Part shown: positions 9,290 through 17,926 of the stretch, in pieces
Layout: the number at the start of each line of letters is the position of its first letter
How positions within the stretch are numbered: position 1 is the stretch's first letter
Assembly: GCF_051628905.1 (NCBI RefSeq)
Contig: NZ_CP157575.1
Location: 2,914,001 to 2,978,000, forward strand
Length of the DNA stretch: 64,000 nt
From: Asaia sp037151935
GTDB taxonomy: Bacteria; Pseudomonadota; Alphaproteobacteria; Acetobacterales; Acetobacteraceae
Direction of reading: 5' to 3'
Notes under the pieces: generated by a model
What the model was told of the DNA's origin: nothing
Databases searched by the model: none
What the model saw: only the letters and a program-made list of their open reading frames with translations
Program-made: the position numbers and the translations under genes

Positions 9290-9772
9290 ATGATTTACCT
9301 CCGCGCCCTTCTGGACGCCCACAGGTGGCGCCCTCGGAGCGCCCTGCCACCGGCACCCCGCCCCCTGACGCTGCATCTCGTTGCCGGGGGGGGCTGCGAT
9401 GGATGCCTTGTCGAAGCCACGGCATTGCAGGGCGCGGCATACGATCTGGCGCGACATGATATCCGCTTTGTCGAGACGCCCCATGACGCTGAACTGCTTT
9501 TTGTCGTGGGGGTCGTGACCCGCGCCCTTTTGCCAGCGCTTCAGGCGCGCTGGGCGGCCATGCCGTCACCCAAGGGCCTTGTCGCGATCGGCGATTGCGC
9601 GTTGGGGCTGGGGCCGTTCGGCACGAATTACGCCACGCTTGGCGGCATAATGGAAGCTGGGCTTGCAGGGGTGCAGCAATGCGACGTCGCCCTGCGCGGC
9701 TGCCCTCCGGCACCTGCGGAAATCCTGCGCGGCCTTCTGCTGCTCACGACCGGACGCGTTGTCTCGGCATGA
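9290..9772 (+). CDS. Orphan NuoB/hydrogenase-small-subunit-like Fe-S protein
   Basis: A 160-residue protein with the four-cysteine pattern of the proximal [4Fe-4S] cluster in NuoB and NiFe-hydrogenase small subunits: CDGC (C36, C39), GDC (C103) and RGCPP (C138). The family normally works inside complex I or a hydrogenase, but no such genes lie nearby. It overlaps nrtR by four bases (ATGA, 9769-9772), so its expression is tied to a regulator of NAD synthesis. A redox-sensing or electron-transfer role connected with NAD metabolism is inference. An ancestral hydrogenase fragment is the other possibility, yet all four ligands are intact. Confidence 0.8.
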   Translation: MIYLRALLDAHRWRPRSALPPAPRPLTLHLVAGGGCDGCLVEATALQGAAYDLARHDIRFVETPHDAELLFVVGVVTRALLPALQARWAAMPSPKGLVAIGDCALGLGPFGTNYATLGGIMEAGLAGVQQCDVALRGCPPAPAEILRGLLLLTTGRVVSA

Positions 9773-10656
9773 ACGAGATCCACTCCGAACTCGTGGCAGT
9801 GCTGATTGCGGTGCAGGACGAGATGCCGCTTGTGCTGACTCTCGATCAGGGGCGCAACCTGCCCTCCGGCCCGCTGGAGACCGCTCATCGTTCCTTGCAG
9901 CGCGGGATAAGGCTCTGGGTCGAGCAGCAGACGCAGTGCCATCTGGGGCATATCGAGCAGCTTTATACCTTTGCCGAGGCTTCGGGGGCAGAGTCAGGCG
10001 CTCATGACCATCCGCGTCTCATCCGTATTTCCTACATGGGGCTCACGCGGCTTGAAGATGCGCAGGAGGGCTGGCGCGGGCTTTACGAATATTTCCCCTG
10101 GGAGAACCGGCGTGAAAAAGGGGCCGAACTGCTCGATGCGGAAATAGGCCGTGCTCTGGCGCATTGGGCGGGGCGCGATGCTGCGCGGTCATGGCGCTGT
10201 GCCGAAACCTTCGGCCTTGAAGGGCAGCCCTGGAATGACGAACTGGTGCTTCACCGTTACGAGCTGCTCTGGGAGGCGGGTCTTCTGCCGGAATCGCGCC
10301 AGCCCGCCGCGTGGCTGGCGCCGGGGCGCTCCATGCCGTCAGACAGGCGGCGCATTCTGGCTACAGCCCTGGCGCGGCTGAGGGCAAAGATACGCTATCG
10401 GCCCGTCGTATTCGAACTGATGCCCGAGACGTTCACCCTCTGGCAGTTGCAGCGCACGGTGGAGGCTATCGCCGGGCGGCCGATGCATAAACAGAATTTT
10501 CGCAGACTCATTCTGGCGCAGGATCTGGTGGAGGAAACGGGCGAGGCCGAAATGCAGGCGCAGGGGCGCCCGGCACGTCTCTATCGCTTCAGGGGCGCCG
10601 TGATCGGCACGCGTCACCTGATGGGCTCCAAACTGCCCATAGCGCGCTCAGTCTGA
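9769..10656 (+). CDS. nrtR: NrtR-type Nudix-related transcriptional regulator
   Basis: A 295-residue protein with an N-terminal Nudix-like domain (about 5-150) and a C-terminal winged helix (about 215-285), including FTLWQLQRTVEAI and HKQNFRRLI, which is the typical DNA-binding part of NrtR. Family members repress NAD biosynthesis or salvage genes and respond to ADP-ribose-type ligands. The gene sits directly upstream of nadABC, and a perfect palindrome lies between them. The start is the ATG that overlaps the preceding stop; a longer frame upstream is only antisense to coding logic of the Fe-S gene and is rejected. Confidence 0.87.
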   Translation: MNEIHSELVAVLIAVQDEMPLVLTLDQGRNLPSGPLETAHRSLQRGIRLWVEQQTQCHLGHIEQLYTFAEASGAESGAHDHPRLIRISYMGLTRLEDAQEGWRGLYEYFPWENRREKGAELLDAEIGRALAHWAGRDAARSWRCAETFGLEGQPWNDELVLHRYELLWEAGLLPESRQPAAWLAPGRSMPSDRRRILATALARLRAKIRYRPVVFELMPETFTLWQLQRTVEAIAGRPMHKQNFRRLILAQDLVEETGEAEMQAQGRPARLYRFRGAVIGTRHLMGSKLPIARSV

Positions 10657-10775
10657 GGGCGCTGGGTGACATCTGGCTTTCCATGGGCCGAAAATTTCAT
10701 CGAAAATCACGGGATCGTGGCTTTGTAATCGGCGTGCGCCAACCCAATGTATGGGGCCTAACAGTTTTATCCCTA

Positions 10776-10796
10776 TTATGCTCATTGAGAGCATAA
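10776..10796. promoter_or_regulatory. Perfect palindrome before nadA, probable NrtR operator
   Basis: TTATGCTC (10776-10783) and GAGCATAA (10789-10796) are exact reverse complements around a 5-base centre, 18 bases before nadA. A -10-like TATTAT overlaps the left arm. Its place between nrtR and nadA and its length suit a dimeric winged-helix repressor. That NrtR binds it is inferred. Confidence 0.65.
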
Positions 10797-10814
10797 ATAA
10801 GTGGAGAGGATCTC

Positions 10815-11801
10815 ATGGATCAGATGACCCTCGTCAGAGACCGCAGCGATGCGCTTTACGAGCCCGTTTCCCGTTTGATGACCCGCGAGGACTGGGAGCA
10901 GAATTTTGCCGACGATATCAGGGCTATCCTGCGTCTGAAGCGTGAGCGCAATGCGGTAATCCTCGCCCATAATTACCAGACCCCCGAGATTTTTCACTGC
11001 ATCTCCGACATACGCGGCGACAGCCTGGCGCTGGCACGCGAGGCGCAGCGTGCCGAAGAGCAGGTGATCGTCATGGCGGGCGTGCATTTCATGGCCGAGA
11101 CCGCCAAGCTGATGAACCCGGAAAAGACGGTGCTCATTCCCGATTCAATGGCCGGGTGCTCGCTTGCCGAATCCATCACGGCAGAGAATGTCCGGGCGCT
11201 CAAGGCGACCTATCCGGGGGTGCCCGTTGTCACCTACGTCAACAGCTCGGTCGCGGTGAAGGCCGAGACGGATATCTGCTGCACCTCGGGCAATGCGAAG
11301 AAAATCGTCGAGAGCCTCGGTGTGCCCCGTGTCATCATGATCCCCGACGAATTTCTGGCGCAGAACATCCAGAACGAAACCGGTATCGAAATGCTGACCT
11401 GGCCCGGCCATTGCGAGGTACATGAGCGCTTCACGCCGCTCGAAATCAGGCAGTATCGCCGCATGCATCCCGGCGTGGTGGTGCTGGCGCATCCTGAATG
11501 CCCGCCCGAAGTGGTGGCAGAGGCCGATTATGCGGGCTCGACCGCAGGGATGATGGAGTTCGTGGCCGTCAAACAGCCGAAAAAAGTGCTGCTCGTGACT
11601 GAATGCTCCATGAGCGATAATCTGGCGGCGCTCAACCCGGCCGTGGAATTCGTACGCCCGTGCAATCTCTGCCCTCACATGAAGCGCATCACGCTGTCCT
11701 CCATTCGTCGTGCTCTGGAGACCATGGAAGAGGAAGTCACTATCCCCGAGGCGCTCTTCCCGCAGGCGCGTCGAGCGGTCGAGCGGATGTTGGCCATCTG
11801 A
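10815..11801 (+). CDS. nadA: Quinolinate synthase NadA
   Basis: A 328-residue [4Fe-4S] enzyme that condenses iminoaspartate with dihydroxyacetone phosphate to quinolinate, the precursor of NAD. The expected cluster cysteines are present: C115 in AGCSLA, C229 in HPEC and C286 in NLCPHMK. Other family motifs are AHNYQ (51-55) and NSSVAVKAETDICCTSGN. A good ribosome site (GGAGAGG) lies ahead of the ATG. nadB follows after ten bases and nadC overlaps nadB, so this is a de novo NAD operon, probably controlled at the palindrome upstream. Confidence 0.95.
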   Translation: MDQMTLVRDRSDALYEPVSRLMTREDWEQNFADDIRAILRLKRERNAVILAHNYQTPEIFHCISDIRGDSLALAREAQRAEEQVIVMAGVHFMAETAKLMNPEKTVLIPDSMAGCSLAESITAENVRALKATYPGVPVVTYVNSSVAVKAETDICCTSGNAKKIVESLGVPRVIMIPDEFLAQNIQNETGIEMLTWPGHCEVHERFTPLEIRQYRRMHPGVVVLAHPECPPEVVAEADYAGSTAGMMEFVAVKQPKKVLLVTECSMSDNLAALNPAVEFVRPCNLCPHMKRITLSSIRRALETMEEEVTIPEALFPQARRAVERMLAI

Positions 11802-11811
11802 GGGCGCTCGC

Positions 11812-13308
11812 ATGATGACTCTCACCCGATTTGCAGGCTGGCCGGTTATCGCGGGTGCGGGTCTTGCCGGGCTTTCCGCCGCCCTGCACCTCGACCGGCC
11901 CTGTGTGGTGCTGAGCCCGACCCCTCTGGGCGAGGAGGCAGCCAGCATGCTGGCGCAGGGTGGGCTCGCCGCAGCGATCGGCCATGACGATGATGTAGCT
12001 CTGCATATCAGCGATACGCTGGCGGCGGGCGATGGTCTGTGCGACCGCAAGGCGGTCGAGGCCATCATCGGCGCTGGCCCCTCGGCCATTTCGACCCTGC
12101 TCGACTGGGGGGTTGCGTTCGATCGCAAGGGGGCGAGTGCGCTGGACCTGCATCTCGAAGCCGCGCATTCCCGCGCACGTATCGCCCATGTGCGCGGCGA
12201 TAGCAGCGGCGCGGGCATCATGCAGGCGCTGATTGCCCAGGTCAGAAGCCTGCCACGCATCGTGGTGCTCGATGGCGTGACTTTGGAGCATGTTCACGCG
12301 GTCGAGGGGCGGGTGCGGGGCGTCTGGCTGAATACCGGGCAATTCATCCCGACCAATACCTGCATCCTGGCCTGTGGCGGGGCAGGCGCGCTCTATGCCG
12401 GTGCCACCAGTCCCAACAGCAATACGGGGCGCGGTCTTGCAGCAGCAGCGCGTGCAGGGGCACGGCTGGCGGATATGGAATTCGTGCAGTTTCATCCCAC
12501 CGCTCTCGATGTCGAAACGGGCGGCGCCCGTTCGCCGCTCATCAGCGAGGCCGTACGTGGCGCAGGTGCGGTGCTTGTCGATGAGACGGGCGATCGCTTT
12601 ACCGATGAATTGCAGTCGCGCGACCGGGTGTCCCGCGCGATTGCGCGCCATCGTCTGGAGGGGCATCGCGTGTTTCTGGATGCCCGCAGCAGCAAAGCGG
12701 GCAGGGGGCTGAAACAGGTTTTTTCACGCCAGTTTCCTGGCATCGCGCTCTCCTGCCGGCATTACGATATCGACCCCGATCGCGAGCCTATCCCCGTCCG
12801 CCCGGCGGTACATTATCATATGGGCGGTGTCGCGACCGATCTGCACGGACGTGCCAGTCTCGCCGGCCTCTGGGCCTGCGGCGAGGTCGCCTGCACCGGG
12901 TTGCACGGGGCCAATCGTCTGGCCAGCAACTCCCTGCTTGAGGCCTTCGTCATGGGCCGTGCGGTGGCGTGGGATGTCAATAATGCTCCGCGAGAGCGTC
13001 ATTCCTGTCAGGATCCGTCACGCCCGGCACGGCTGGGGGCTGCGAGTTTCGGTCAGCAGATGGACCGGGGCGCGGGCATTCTGCGCGATCGTGAAGGCCT
13101 TGAGGCGCTCACCGCCTATCTGGCACCGCTCGCCGGGCGTGACGATCATGCCCTTGTCGGCGCGGCGATTGCCTCAGCGGCTTTACGCCGCCGCGAAAGC
13201 CGGGGCAGTCACTGGCGCATGGATTGTCAGGAGCCCGCTGCGGCGGAGCGCTTTCATTTCACCCTGAAGGATATCGGTCTTCAGGAACGGAGCTTGGCCT
13301 ACGCATGA
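11812..13308 (+). CDS. nadB: L-aspartate oxidase NadB
   Basis: A 498-residue FAD enzyme that oxidises L-aspartate to iminoaspartate, the substrate for NadA. The N-terminal dinucleotide motif GAGLAGLSAAL, the MEFVQFHPT segment and the substrate-side motifs HYHMGGVATD and GANRLASNS identify the family within the succinate dehydrogenase/fumarate reductase flavoprotein group. The start is one of two adjacent ATGs (11812 or 11815) after a GAGGGCG ribosome site; a longer open frame inside nadA is not used. Length is slightly below the typical 520-540. nadC starts within its stop codon. Confidence 0.94.
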   Translation: MMTLTRFAGWPVIAGAGLAGLSAALHLDRPCVVLSPTPLGEEAASMLAQGGLAAAIGHDDDVALHISDTLAAGDGLCDRKAVEAIIGAGPSAISTLLDWGVAFDRKGASALDLHLEAAHSRARIAHVRGDSSGAGIMQALIAQVRSLPRIVVLDGVTLEHVHAVEGRVRGVWLNTGQFIPTNTCILACGGAGALYAGATSPNSNTGRGLAAAARAGARLADMEFVQFHPTALDVETGGARSPLISEAVRGAGAVLVDETGDRFTDELQSRDRVSRAIARHRLEGHRVFLDARSSKAGRGLKQVFSRQFPGIALSCRHYDIDPDREPIPVRPAVHYHMGGVATDLHGRASLAGLWACGEVACTGLHGANRLASNSLLEAFVMGRAVAWDVNNAPRERHSCQDPSRPARLGAASFGQQMDRGAGILRDREGLEALTAYLAPLAGRDDHALVGAAIASAALRRRESRGSHWRMDCQEPAAAERFHFTLKDIGLQERSLAYA

Positions 13309-14165
13309 GTGCATTCATTTCTCCCCTGCCTGATCTGATGTGGGAGCCTGTCGTCAGGGCCGGTCTCGTCGAGGATTTCGGCACGGGCGGCGACGCCACC
13401 ACCCAGGCCGTCACGCGTCCGGGGCAGCGCCTGCGTGCCGTGTTTCGCGCCCGCCATGAGGGTGTGGTCGCCGGGATGAGCGCGGTGCGGCTCGCTTTTA
13501 CCCTTCTCGATCCACAAATCGGGTTCACCGCGCTCAAGGACGATGGCAGCCGTATCGCGGCACGCGATATCCTTGCCGAGGTGGAAGGCAGCGCCGAGAC
13601 CATTCTTGGCGGCGAGCGCACGGCGCTCAATCTGCTCTCGCATCTGAGTGGTATAGCAACCGCCACGCGCCAGGTGGTCGATGCCGTTCAGGGCACCAAA
13701 GCGCGCATTTGCTGCACCCGCAAGACATTGCCTGGGCTGCGCGCCGTGCAGAAATATGCGGTCAAGGCGGGCGGGGGCAGCAATCACCGCTATCGCCTCG
13801 ACGATGCAATTCTGATCAAGGATAATCATATCGCGCTCTGTGGCGGTGTGGCCGCAGCCCTCAAGGGGGCCAGAAAGCGCGCAGGTCATCTCATGTCGGT
13901 GGCTCTTGAGGTCGATACGCTGGAGCAGCTCGAAACCGCGCTGTCGAGCGGCGGCGCCGATGCCTATCTCTTCGACAATATGCCGGTCGAGGTGTTGCGT
14001 CAGGCGGTGGCGATGGTAGACGGTCGCGCCGTGACCGAGGCATCGGGGGGCATCACGCCCGATACGGCGCCGGCTATCGCCGCCACAGGGGTCGAGGTGC
14101 TTTCGCTCGGATGGCTGACCCACAGCGTCAGGGCACTCGATATCGGTCTCGATATCGATCTCTGA
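13305..14165 (+). CDS. nadC: Nicotinate-nucleotide pyrophosphorylase (carboxylating) NadC
   Basis: A 286-residue quinolinate phosphoribosyltransferase that makes nicotinate mononucleotide from quinolinate and PRPP, completing the three-step route with NadA and NadB. Family motifs are clear: CTRKTLPGLR, AVKAGGGSNHRYRLDDAILIK broken here as AVKAGGGSNHR and LDDAILIKDNH, EVDTLEQ and the C-terminal EASGGI. The ATG overlaps the nadB stop (ATGA at 13305-13308), showing tight coupling. The open frame extends upstream inside nadB, but the overlap start gives the normal length. Confidence 0.95.
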   Translation: MSAFISPLPDLMWEPVVRAGLVEDFGTGGDATTQAVTRPGQRLRAVFRARHEGVVAGMSAVRLAFTLLDPQIGFTALKDDGSRIAARDILAEVEGSAETILGGERTALNLLSHLSGIATATRQVVDAVQGTKARICCTRKTLPGLRAVQKYAVKAGGGSNHRYRLDDAILIKDNHIALCGGVAAALKGARKRAGHLMSVALEVDTLEQLETALSSGGADAYLFDNMPVEVLRQAVAMVDGRAVTEASGGITPDTAPAIAATGVEVLSLGWLTHSVRALDIGLDIDL

Positions 14166-14475
14166 ATTGAAACAGGGATAAACCCTTTCGCACCGGATGC
14201 AGGCTTCGTTGCCCCTATCCGACAGACTGGCGCGCGGGCGTTTCTGCGCGCCGTCACGATAGATTGCATCGGCATCACGCAGACGCGACACCGCCTCTGC
14301 ATGGTGTTCTGGTAGCCACATCGTTCTCTTTTCGACACGTTACGACATGTTTTCGACTTGTATACCTTCTTGTGTTCGTGCAGACATGAAGAGGCAGACA
14401 TCGCTTTGGTAGCGCAATTTTATGTCTCCGAAGTAATGAATCCGAAAACTTTCGCAATTATGGAAGAGAGTCTCG
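14166..14475. other. Upstream region of the TonB receptor gene
   Basis: These 310 bases separate nadC from the receptor. The first 160 bases are GC-rich and, on the minus strand, read as open coding-like sequence, but no matching stop or ribosome site was found. The last 140 bases are AT-richer and hold a weak -10-like TATACC around 14361. I see no cobalamin or other riboswitch pattern. Confidence 0.35.
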
Positions 14476-16785
14476 ATGGGGTATGGTTCTGGACGTATGC
14501 AGTTGAAAGCCGGGTTGGCTGTCCTTCTCACCTCGGCAACATGCCTCGCCCAGAATGCCGCTCTGGCCGCTGCTGCGTCATATCCTGCCAAGCCTCACAT
14601 TGCCGGTCGTAGCGGCCCCGCCGCGAGCAAACGTGCGACCTCCGGTCATGCAGCCCGAAACAAGGCGGTCGAGGCCAGGGGCGAAGAGCAGATTTCGGTA
14701 ACCACTAGCCGCCAGGCACTGAATGGCGGCGGCGGCATGATGCGTATCGAGCATGCACCGCGTAATGTGCAGACGGTCGACCACGAATATATCTCGATGC
14801 GCAATCCATCCAGCACGGCGCTGGACCTTATCCAGAACCTGCCGAGTGTCAGTATCAGCACGCCAGATCCTTACGGTATGCAGGGTGGCCAGATCCAGTC
14901 GCGCGGCCTGACCGATCTCGATATGGCGCTTCTGGTCGATGGCGCGCCTGCCGCCGCGGCTAAATACATCACAGAGAACATCGATACGGAAAACGTTGAA
15001 TCCGTCTCTCTCACGCCGGGCAGCTCGGAAACGGCCCTGCCGGTGATGTCGGCAGCCAGCGGCACGATGAACGAGACCACTCATACGCCTGACAAGAAAT
15101 TCGGCGGTCTGGTCGATTTTTCCTATGGCACCAATAATCTGTCGCGTGAGTTCATCCGCGTGGATACGGGTGAGATCGGCCATAGCGGCGTGCGCGGATA
15201 TTTCTCTTTCTCGAACACTCATACCCGTAGCTGGATGGGGGCTGGCATCAATGACCGTCGTCACATCGATTTCGGGCTGAATAAGATCTGGCAGAACGGC
15301 TCTTTCGCCAAGACTTTCGTTTCGTGGAACTGGGAAGATTTCACGATCGATAATTATCCGACGCAGCAGGAATTTTATAAATACAAGCATACGGGTGAGG
15401 GCTATGGCCGATCGGCCAATTCCAACAATATCAACTACTGGAAGAATAACACCGATTACTGGAATCAGGTCTTCATCTCGGCCCCGATCCACATCGTTCT
15501 GACCCGTCGCCTCGCATTCGATCTGCAGCCTTATTACAGCCTGGGCAAGGGCTGGGATGCTTCACCGGGTGGCACGGCAACCCAGGCGGACGGTTCGACG
15601 CGCAATGTTACCAGCTACTTCCTGCAAGGGGCGACCGAGCGTCGCGGTGCCGTGGCCAAGCTGGGCTTCGATGTCGACCGTCATAATCACGTGTCATTCG
15701 GCTACTGGTATGAAAACAACTATACCCAGCAATCCTATCCCACCAGCTACACCATGGATAACGGCGCGGCACCCAGCCCGAACGCTGCCGCCTATCGCAT
15801 CGATGCGGGTGACCAGCAGAATGCAGGCACCGAGATCCACAGCCTGTTCATCGAGGATCACGCCAAATATCTGAACGACAAGCTCGACATCCAGGCCGGG
15901 TTCAAATTCGTCATGGCCAATACCTGGAACAAGGATCTCTACGGCCGCATGGCCAATAACCGCACCGAGCCGCTACCGCAGCTTTCGGTCGGCTATACGA
16001 TCGACGAGCATAGCCAGATCTATCTGAACGCCGAGGGCGATTACCGCCAGCCGAGCGCCGTCGATCTGGGCTGGCTCTATACGAGCGTGCCGATCCCGAA
16101 AAACCAGTATTCGATCAAGGAAGAACTGGGCTACCGCTATCATGACGAGCACATCATTCTCGATGCGTCATTCTTCAACTACAATGTCACCAACCGCATC
16201 GTGAACCAGTATCTGGGTATGAACCAGTTCAAGCCGTTCTCGATCGGTAACCAGCATATGCGCGGTTTCGACTTCATGATTTCGGGCCGTCCGATTCATG
16301 GATTCAGCCCCTATGCCTCGGTCGAATATCTGCATGCGGTGCAGGACAGCAATGTCTTCGATCCCTATACGAATGTCATGCTGAATTCGAAGGGTACGCA
16401 GGCCATCATGGCGCCGCGCGTGCTGGCCAATTTCGGTCTGACCTATAAATATGCCGGGTTCTTCGGCAATGCGAGCCTGCATTATACCGGGCCGCAATCG
16501 GTCAGTGTGGCAGGCGACCAGCGTATGCCGGGATTTGTGACCAACACCATTTCGCTCGGCTATCGTTTCAAGCCGGTCGGCATCGCGCAATCGCCCACCA
16601 TCAAGCTGAACTTTGCCAATGTGACCGGCTCTATCGTGCGCACCGGCGCCATGGGCGCCATCTACAGCGCGAAAGACCCGAGCACGGTCTATAGCGGCAG
16701 TCTCGCGCCCTATACCGGCTACGGCAATTCCTTCATGACCGCTGCCCGCTTCACCATGACGGGCACAGTGTCGACCAGCTTCTGA
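14476..16785 (+). CDS. TonB-dependent outer-membrane receptor
   Basis: A 769-residue outer-membrane protein. A signal peptide (about residues 8-32, ending LAAAA) is followed by a plug domain with ALDLIQNLPSVSI, QIQSRGLTDLDMALLVDGAP and ENVESVSLTPGS, and then a 22-strand-type barrel rich in aromatic residues ending in phenylalanine, as needed for barrel assembly. Such receptors import siderophores, vitamins or sugars using TonB energy; the ligand is not evident and no siderophore genes are nearby. An internal ATG at 14497 is an alternative start directly before the signal peptide. A hairpin at 16790 ends the transcript. Confidence 0.9.
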   Translation: MGYGSGRMQLKAGLAVLLTSATCLAQNAALAAAASYPAKPHIAGRSGPAASKRATSGHAARNKAVEARGEEQISVTTSRQALNGGGGMMRIEHAPRNVQTVDHEYISMRNPSSTALDLIQNLPSVSISTPDPYGMQGGQIQSRGLTDLDMALLVDGAPAAAAKYITENIDTENVESVSLTPGSSETALPVMSAASGTMNETTHTPDKKFGGLVDFSYGTNNLSREFIRVDTGEIGHSGVRGYFSFSNTHTRSWMGAGINDRRHIDFGLNKIWQNGSFAKTFVSWNWEDFTIDNYPTQQEFYKYKHTGEGYGRSANSNNINYWKNNTDYWNQVFISAPIHIVLTRRLAFDLQPYYSLGKGWDASPGGTATQADGSTRNVTSYFLQGATERRGAVAKLGFDVDRHNHVSFGYWYENNYTQQSYPTSYTMDNGAAPSPNAAAYRIDAGDQQNAGTEIHSLFIEDHAKYLNDKLDIQAGFKFVMANTWNKDLYGRMANNRTEPLPQLSVGYTIDEHSQIYLNAEGDYRQPSAVDLGWLYTSVPIPKNQYSIKEELGYRYHDEHIILDASFFNYNVTNRIVNQYLGMNQFKPFSIGNQHMRGFDFMISGRPIHGFSPYASVEYLHAVQDSNVFDPYTNVMLNSKGTQAIMAPRVLANFGLTYKYAGFFGNASLHYTGPQSVSVAGDQRMPGFVTNTISLGYRFKPVGIAQSPTIKLNFANVTGSIVRTGAMGAIYSAKDPSTVYSGSLAPYTGYGNSFMTAARFTMTGTVSTSF

Positions 16786-16789
16786 GCGA

Positions 16790-16810
16790 TCAGGGGACGC
16801 CGCCCCCTGA
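16790..16810. terminator. Bidirectional hairpin between convergent genes
   Basis: TCAGGGG (16790-16796) pairs with CCCCTGA (16804-16810) around a 7-base loop. It lies between the TonB receptor and the convergent thioredoxin gene, suited to stop transcription from both sides. No T-run follows. Confidence 0.6.
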
Positions 16811-16821
16811 GACGCGGTTTC

Positions 16822-17874
16822 TCAGCCGAAGGTGAAGGAGAACGCCTCTAAGCCGGGCGAGAGAAATTCGATTTTGAATTCATGCTCGCCCACGGCGTTT
16901 TCAGGCTGGCGCACGAGCTGGTAGAGGCGCTGGCCGGTCACTGTGCCGAGGCCATTCTCGTCGCAATCGCTGCCATGCATGGCGCCGGGGGGCTTGCCGT
17001 CGATCGTTACCCTGAATTTAACCGGGGCGTCACCCTTCACAGGGCCGAGCACGAGATGCAGATCGCGCGCATGAAAGCGGAATTCTATAGCGCCGCCTGC
17101 CTTGTTCAGCCGGGCCGATTCAGGCCCTACGGTCCAGTTGCCGCTTAAGCCCCATTGATTCAGGGCGGGGGTGCGCTCGATCACATAGTCATTGGGGGAA
17201 TCCTGTATGGCGCCCCCCGTTGAAATGAAATTGCTGGCGCGCTCATAGCCGATATACGTCTCCGGTGAGCCGATATCGGACTGATCGGCCTCGACCTGCT
17301 CAGCGCTGCCCTTGGGATGAACCAGATCGCCCGGCACATCTTTCGCGCCGTTTTCGCGCAGCATGGCCTGGAGCATGCGCTCGGAATTGTCGTAATCGCC
17401 CTCACCGAAATGATGCGCCTGTATCTTGCCGTCACCGCCGACGAAATAGGCGGCAGGCCAGTATTCGTTCCCAAAGCCGTTCCAGATCGCCCGGTCGTTG
17501 TCGACGGCGACAGGGAAGGTGATGTGGAATCGCCCGACAGCTTTTTTGATATTGTCGACGTTCTTTTCAAAAGCGAATTCAGGCGCGTGGACGCCGATCA
17601 CCACGAGGCCGTAGGGCTTGTACTTGTCGGCCCAGGCCTCGACATAGGGCAGTTCGCGAAGGCAGTTGATGCAGGAATACGTCCAGAAATCGACCAGCAC
17701 CACCTTACCCTTCAGTGCCTCAGCCGAGAGGGGCTGGGTGTTGAGCCACGACGTGGCTCCCGAGAGCGAGGCGAGGGGCGCTGCCTGCGCCACCGGGGCA
17801 GCGCAAAGCGCGACGACCAGACTCAGCCCGGAATAACGCAGGAACGAAAATCCTGGTGATGAAAATGAGACCAT
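16822..17874 (-). CDS. Exported TlpA-like thioredoxin with C-terminal beta domain
   Basis: A 350-residue periplasmic protein. A signal peptide (about 1-31) leads to a redoxin domain with the active site WTYSCINCLR (CINC), the form seen in DipZ/CcdA-linked thiol-disulfide proteins. The last 140 residues form a beta-sandwich like the Thioredoxin_10 domain that follows redoxin domains in DipZ. The membrane CcdA half of DipZ is missing here, so electrons must come from another partner. The frame is open further upstream, but ATG 17874 follows an AAAGGCG site and starts the signal peptide. Confidence 0.85.
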   Translation of the reverse strand: MVSFSSPGFSFLRYSGLSLVVALCAAPVAQAAPLASLSGATSWLNTQPLSAEALKGKVVLVDFWTYSCINCLRELPYVEAWADKYKPYGLVVIGVHAPEFAFEKNVDNIKKAVGRFHITFPVAVDNDRAIWNGFGNEYWPAAYFVGGDGKIQAHHFGEGDYDNSERMLQAMLRENGAKDVPGDLVHPKGSAEQVEADQSDIGSPETYIGYERASNFISTGGAIQDSPNDYVIERTPALNQWGLSGNWTVGPESARLNKAGGAIEFRFHARDLHLVLGPVKGDAPVKFRVTIDGKPPGAMHGSDCDENGLGTVTGQRLYQLVRQPENAVGEHEFKIEFLSPGLEAFSFTFG

Positions 17875-17926
17875 GAAAAGCGCCTTTGGACGGAAGAGGC
17901 GGCGATCCCCTTCCGGCCTGACAGGG

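Noticed and set aside
13299..14321. Minus-strand ORF of 340 codons
   Set aside because: Mostly antisense to nadC; only the first 50 codons lie outside and are noted separately.
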